From assembly GCA_900696525.1 (NCBI GenBank), contig CAADGL010000010.1, forward strand, positions 62,001 through 126,000: a stretch of DNA of 64,000 bases, in the 5' to 3' direction. Below are positions 60,786 to 64,000 of the stretch, piece by piece; within the stretch, counting starts at the first letter, position 1; each line of letters begins with the position of its first letter. The position numbers and the translations under genes are program-made. The notes beneath the pieces were generated by a model. The model saw only the letters and a list, made by a program, of their open reading frames with translations, searched no databases and was not told the DNA's origin. Source of the DNA: an uncultured Planctomycetota bacterium. GTDB lineage: Bacteria; Planctomycetota; Phycisphaerae; UBA1845; Fen-1342.

Positions 60786-61037
60786 ATGGTCAAGCTGCGA
60801 CTGAAAAGGATGGGTCGCACCCACCGCGCCTATTATCGGCTCAGCGCCATGGACGAGCGAAACCCGCGCGACGGACGCGTGCTCGAAGACCTCGGCGTCT
60901 ACGACCCCCAGAACAAAGATCGCCAACAGCAGCTCGTGCTGAACGCCGATCGTATCAGTCACTGGCTCCGTGTCGGCGCGATGCCCACCGACACCGTCAG
61001 GCAGCTCCTGAAGCGCCACGGCATCGGGAAGAAATGA
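60786..61037 (+). CDS. rpsP: 30S ribosomal protein bS16
   Basis: 83 residues beginning MVKLRLKRMGRTHRAYYRLS; DERNPRDGRVLEDLGVYDPQ and ISHWLRVGAMPTDTVRQLLK complete the family. The full length is normal. First gene of the operon with trmD and rplS; rimM, which usually follows, is missing here. Confidence 0.97.
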   Translation: MVKLRLKRMGRTHRAYYRLSAMDERNPRDGRVLEDLGVYDPQNKDRQQQLVLNADRISHWLRVGAMPTDTVRQLLKRHGIGKK

Positions 61038-61070
61038 GGAAAATGCGGCCTCCGCGGGTCGGAACGAGCC

Positions 61071-61958
61071 ATGCGCATCGACGTCCTCACACTTTTCCCG
61101 GAGGTCTTGCAGCCGCATGTGACGGCCAGCATCATTGGCCGCGCTCAGCACGCCGGCATCGCTGATATCCACCTGCACCAGCTTCGCGACTACTCCACCG
61201 ACCCCCATCGAAAAGTCGACGATCGGCCCTTCGGCGGCGGGCCCGGCATGGTGCTCATGTGCCAGCCGGTGTGCGACGCCGTCGCGGCGATCGAAGCCCT
61301 GGACCCTCGACCGGCCCTGCGCGTGCTGCTCACGCCGCAGGGCCGGACCTTCAACCAGGCCGCGGCGCAGCGTCTCGCGACGCATGAGCGGCTGCTGCTG
61401 ATCTGCGGCCATTACGAGGGCTTTGACGAACGAATTCTCGATCTGCTGCAACCCCTTGAGATCAGTCTCGGCGACTTCGTCATGACCGGCGGTGAGATCG
61501 CCGCGGCCGCGGTGATCGACGCCGTCGTGCGGCTGCTGCCGGGCGCGCTGGGGCACGAGGAAGCCGCGCTGCACGAGTCGTTTCAGGGGAGACGGCTCGA
61601 CCATCCGCAATACACGCGCCCGCGCGCGTTCCGCGGCCTGACCGTGCCGGAGGTGCTGCTCGGCGGCAATCATGCCGAAATCGCGGCCTGGCGCCGCGCG
61701 CAGTCGGAGCAGCGCACGCGCGAGCGGCGGCCCGACCTGCTGGCCATCGACGCGGCCCGCCGCCCCGCTCCCGCCCGAAGCAATCGCACGAATCCCAACA
61801 GACAACTGGCTTCCAATCGCGTGATCGAACGGGCGGCGATCCCGCCCGCGGTTGGGCACGCATCTGATGATCGCCCTTCGGCCCGTGCGGCATGCCGCCT
61901 CGCGGCATGCGGCGGCGCGGCCGCGGGCTCGCATGTTGAAAGTGAGGCGCTCCGATGA
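61071..61958 (+). CDS. trmD: tRNA (guanine-N1)-methyltransferase
   Basis: 295 residues. The knotted SPOUT core [56 protein letters not shown] and [18 protein letters not shown] is intact to about residue 226 and methylates G37 of tRNA. A tail of about 70 residues (227-295) has no similarity to TrmD and is encoded by palindromic DNA. The tail ends in a stop that overlaps the rplS start (ATGA), so it is probably really translated. Confidence 0.93.
   Translation: MRIDVLTLFPEVLQPHVTASIIGRAQHAGIADIHLHQLRDYSTDPHRKVDDRPFGGGPGMVLMCQPVCDAVAAIEALDPRPALRVLLTPQGRTFNQAAAQRLATHERLLLICGHYEGFDERILDLLQPLEISLGDFVMTGGEIAAAAVIDAVVRLLPGALGHEEAALHESFQGRRLDHPQYTRPRAFRGLTVPEVLLGGNHAEIAAWRRAQSEQRTRERRPDLLAIDAARRPAPARSNRTNPNRQLASNRVIERAAIPPAVGHASDDRPSARAACRLAACGGAAAGSHVESEALR
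61830..61909. repeat. Palindromes inside the 3' end of trmD
   Basis: Two hairpins: CGGGCGG (61830-61836) with CCGCCCG (61842-61848), and CATGCCGC (61891-61898) with GCGGCATG (61902-61909). They lie in the coding tail of trmD that lacks family similarity and look like inserted REP-type sequence. Confidence 0.65.
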
Positions 61959-62422
61959 AGAACCCGCTGTTTTCCGCCGTCGAGGCCAAGTACAAGCGCG
62001 AATCCGACCTGAGCTTCGACATCGGCGACACGGTCGTGGTTACGATCCGCATCGTCGAGGGGGACAAGGAGCGGCTCCAGGACTTCATCGGCGAGGTGAT
62101 CGCCCGCCGCGGCCAGGGCCTGAACGAGATGTTCACGGTCCGCCGGCTTGTGGGTGAGGAGGGCGTCGAGCGCACCTTCCCGGTTCACTCGCCGAAGGTC
62201 GCGTCGATCAAGACGCGCCGCAGCGGCAAGGTCCGCCGCTGCAAGCTCTATTACCTGCGCGACCGCGTCGGCAAGGCCCGCCGCCTGAAGGAGCGCCGCA
62301 TCTCGGCGGAGGCCAAGAAGGCCGCCGCCGCCGCCCGCGCCGAGAAGGCCCGTCGGGTCGCCGAGGCCGCCGAAGTCGAGCAGCGGGCCCGCTCGCGCCA
62401 GCGCGAGATGGCGGCGACCTGA
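61955..62422 (+). CDS. rplS: 50S ribosomal protein bL19 with a C-terminal extension
   Basis: 155 residues versus about 115 in E. coli. The core [40 protein letters not shown] and [20 protein letters not shown] is standard. About 40 extra residues form a charged helix ([20 protein letters not shown]). Overlaps trmD by four bases. Confidence 0.95.
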   Translation: MKNPLFSAVEAKYKRESDLSFDIGDTVVVTIRIVEGDKERLQDFIGEVIARRGQGLNEMFTVRRLVGEEGVERTFPVHSPKVASIKTRRSGKVRRCKLYYLRDRVGKARRLKERRISAEAKKAAAAARAEKARRVAEAAEVEQRARSRQREMAAT

Positions 62423-62488
62423 CGCCGAGCGGCGCCGATCGACGCGCGCCATCGCCGTCGACCGCCCCAAGGGCCCGAGGTTCACTCG

Positions 62489-62881
62489 TTGACGGCCGGA
62501 AACGTGAGCACGCCGCGCGATCAACTTGGTCTGCAAGGCGAGCAGTTGGCGGAGCGTTTCCTCCGCAGCCGCGGGTGTCGCGTCATCGCGCGGCGCTTCC
62601 GCACGGCGGCGGGCGAGCTGGACCTGGTGGTGCGCGAAGGGGCGACGCTGGTCTTTGTCGAGGTGAAGACGCAGAGCGACCGGACTCTGCTCGACCCCTG
62701 CGAGCGCGTCACGCGCGGCAAGCAGCGCCGCCTCGGGCGCGCGGCCCGCAGCTTCGTCGCCCGGCACAGGTGTGAGAACCTCCCCTGCCGCTTCGACGTC
62801 GTCTCGGTCGTGATCGACGACTCCGGAGCGACCAGCATCGAGCATCATCCGGACGCCTTCTCGCCGCCGGCGTGGTCGTGA
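62489..62881 (+). CDS. YraN/UPF0102 family endonuclease-like protein
   Basis: 130 residues. GEQLAERFLRSRGCRVIARR, AGELDLVVREGATLVFVEVK (the E-x-D...E-x-K nuclease-like signature) and ERVTRGKQRRLGRAARSFV match the YraN family, usually near rplS/rnhB. Start is TTG at 62489 (GAGG eight bases upstream); a GTG at 62504 is an alternative. Function unproven; related to restriction endonuclease folds. Confidence 0.88.
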   Translation: MTAGNVSTPRDQLGLQGEQLAERFLRSRGCRVIARRFRTAAGELDLVVREGATLVFVEVKTQSDRTLLDPCERVTRGKQRRLGRAARSFVARHRCENLPCRFDVVSVVIDDSGATSIEHHPDAFSPPAWS

Positions 62882-62901
62882 TCCGAGCCGAGCGCACCGG
62901 T

Positions 62902-62930
62902 GATCCGAGCCGCGATCGCGAAGGAGCGGT
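62902..62930 (+). repeat. Dispersed repeat family B, copy 3
   Basis: GATCCGAGCCGCGATCGCGA followed by AGGAGCGGT. The partial head ATCCGAGCCGAGCGC occurs just upstream (62881-62895). Confidence 0.7.
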
Positions 62931-63026
62931 TTGGCTGGCAGGCTCCGCGGCTCAACGATGCCACGAGCGCGAGCGAGGGGGGTAACCCGCGCCGCACCCG
63001 GGAGCGATGTTGCGCTACCACACACT

Positions 63027-63046
63027 CCACTCGCTTGCGCTCGCGG
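63027..63046 (-). repeat. Dispersed repeat family A, reverse copy
   Basis: Exact reverse complement of the 20-mer family A core; it runs directly into the 17-bp tandem array. Confidence 0.85.
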
Positions 63047-63284
63047 CTCGTGCTTCTCACCGTCTCGTGCTTCTCACCGTCTCGTGCTTCTCACCGTCTC
63101 GTGCTTCTCACCGTCTCGTGCCTCTCACCGCCTCGTGCTTCTCACCGCCTCGTGCTTCTCACCGCCTCGTGCTTCTCACCGCCTCGTGCTTCTCACCGTC
63201 TCGTGCTTCTCACCGTCTCGTGCTTCTCACCGTCTCGTGCTTCTCACCGCCTCGTGCTTCTCACCGCCTCGTGCTTCTCACCGC
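63047..63284 (+). repeat. Tandem array: fourteen 17-bp units
   Basis: Unit CTCGTGCTTCTCACCGY, units starting every 17 bases from 63047 to 63268. Variation is mostly at the last base (T or C) and one T-to-C inside the fifth unit. A degenerate fifteenth unit follows (CTCGTGGCTCCTCGC). Confidence 0.93.
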
Positions 63285-63310
63285 CTCGTGGCTCCTCGCA
63301 CGGCTCCGGA

Positions 63311-63405
63311 GTTTCCTCGTCCCGCCTCAACCCCGCGTCGTATTCCTCGTCCCGCCTCGTATTCCTCGTCGCGCCTCACCGCGCCTCGTATTCCTCGTCG
63401 CGTCT
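63311..63405 (+). repeat. Tandem array: 19-bp units related to the 17-bp array
   Basis: CGTATTCCTCGTCCCGCCT at 63339-63357, then 63358-63376 and 63387-63405 with single changes; a degenerate unit begins at 63311. The blocks share CCTCGT with the 17-bp array. Confidence 0.85.
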
Positions 63406-63447
63406 GACGCTTGCCCATCGGCCGCCGTTCGATCAGACTGTGCGGCC

Positions 63448-64000
63448 ATGAGCAAGACGGTCGCCGCCAACATCACCTGGCACGAGGGTCACGTCGAGCG
63501 CGCCCAGCGCTACGCGCTGCTCAGGCAGCGCGGCGCCACCATCTGGCTCACCGGCCTCAGCGCCAGCGGTAAGAGCACCATCGCCTTCACCGCGGAGCAC
63601 TTGCTCGTCGAGTCCGGCCGGCTCGCCTACGTGCTCGACGGCGACAACATCCGCCACGGCCTCAATCGCAACCTCGGCTTCTCGCCCGAAGACCGCACGG
63701 AGAACATCCGCCGCATCGGCGAAGTCGCCAAGCTCTTTGCGGACGCGGGCGTGCTGACGTTTGCCAGCTTCATCAGCCCATACCGCGCCGATCGCGACCT
63801 GGTGCGCGGGGCGCACCGCGCCGCGGGGCTGCCCTTCATCGAAGTGTACGTACGGGCTTCCGTCGAGGTCTGTGAGCAGCGCGACCCCAAGGGTCTCTAC
63901 AAGAAGGCCCGCGCCGGCCAGTTGCCGGAGTTCACCGGCGTTTCCGCGCCCTACGAGGAGCCGCTTTCGCCGGAGGTGGTCATCGACTCCAATCGGCTGA
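63448..64000 (+). CDS. cysC: Adenylylsulfate kinase (partial, runs off the window)
   Basis: 184 codons to the edge, no stop. The ATG at 63448 opens [21 protein letters not shown]-loop [15 protein letters not shown], then [51 protein letters not shown], and [20 protein letters not shown]. CysC phosphorylates adenylylsulfate to PAPS. It lies just after the repeat region, so it is separated from the rpsP operon. Confidence 0.93.
   Translation, partial: MSKTVAANITWHEGHVERAQRYALLRQRGATIWLTGLSASGKSTIAFTAEHLLVESGRLAYVLDGDNIRHGLNRNLGFSPEDRTENIRRIGEVAKLFADAGVLTFASFISPYRADRDLVRGAHRAAGLPFIEVYVRASVEVCEQRDPKGLYKKARAGQLPEFTGVSAPYEEPLSPEVVIDSNRL

Larger units (their letters stand above)
62882..63447. other. 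Repeat-filled intergenic region
   Basis: Starts with family B, then a reverse copy of family A joined directly to a 17-bp tandem array and then a 19-bp array. No gene. Frames crossing the array give a 17-residue repeating peptide ([17 protein letters not shown]) in all three registers because the unit is 17 bp. Confidence 0.8.

Noticed and set aside
63047..63284. Repeat array resembling CRISPR
   Set aside because: Units are 17 bp and contiguous without spacers; no cas genes nearby.
62900..63451. Plus-strand ORF with a 17-residue repeating peptide
   Set aside because: The repetition is caused by the 17-bp DNA array being open in all frames; there is no ribosome-binding site and no independent evidence of translation.
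1..64000. tRNA and rRNA genes
   Set aside because: I looked for T-loop consensus (GGTTCGAATCC-like) and for conserved rRNA segments and saw none; a covariance scan would settle this.

Overview
The window is GC-rich DNA that most resembles a planctomycete, probably of the class Phycisphaerae. Support: two tandem pseudopilin-like secreted proteins with the [17 protein letters not shown]-terminus; secreted proteins ending in dockerin-like Asp-Gly-Asp repeats (DGDGDVDQSDLGILL); a membrane Ser/Thr kinase next to an FHA protein; lone MqnA of the futalosine menaquinone route; many GTG/TTG starts; and intergenic repeats that translate to short Arg/Lys/Ala-rich peptides. No database search was possible, so the taxonomic call is an inference.

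Layout. 0.1-2.8 kb: tandem pseudopilin paralogues. 3.4-5.5 kb: PstS-like lipoprotein overlapping an enolase-superfamily enzyme. 5.5-8.8 kb (minus): an overlapping run of elbB, a lipoprotein, a membrane-anchored protein and an amidohydrolase. 8.8-14.4 kb: a large secreted protein with an internal pilin-like segment, mqnA, prfA, rpmE and a PKD-domain lipoprotein. 14.5-19.0 kb: two small minus-strand ORFs with their own terminator, then FHA protein and kinase. 19.8-23.5 kb (minus): oleB-oleC-oleD, the last three steps of long-chain olefin synthesis, divergent from another adenylate-forming enzyme. 27.5-36.7 kb (minus): a nitrous oxide reductase (nos) operon. 36.9-46.4 kb: two peptidases, an aldehyde dehydrogenase, sugar methyltransferase and epimerase genes, DedA. 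46.7-49.5 kb: pyruvate phosphate dikinase. 49.5-50.6 kb: a gene-poor region with terminators that match no protein gene. 50.6-59.3 kb: coaB, DinB-like protein, cytosine deaminase, murQ, glycosyltransferase, LysM protein, cmk, plsC, pepT. 59.5-62.9 kb: sugar epimerase, then rpsP-trmD-rplS-yraN without rimM. 62.9-64 kb: tandem repeats, then cysC running off the edge.

The most coherent system is the nos operon. Its likely order of transcription is Rrf2 regulator, nosZ (clade II type, lipoprotein signal), a single polypeptide joining a NosB-like membrane domain, NosD beta-helix and NosF ATPase, a hemerythrin, nosY, nosL, and a membrane cytochrome c that looks like a subunit-III-type protein with an inserted heme domain. 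All junctions but one overlap by four bases. A second Rrf2 regulator, which carries cysteines, converges on the 3' end. The expected outcome is N2O reduction to N2 with electrons from the quinone pool; the NosDFY fusion and the built-in hemerythrin are unusual.

The intergenic DNA is also notable: a MITE-like 129-bp element with 18-bp terminal inverted repeats, at least two dispersed repeat families, and several short-period tandem arrays.
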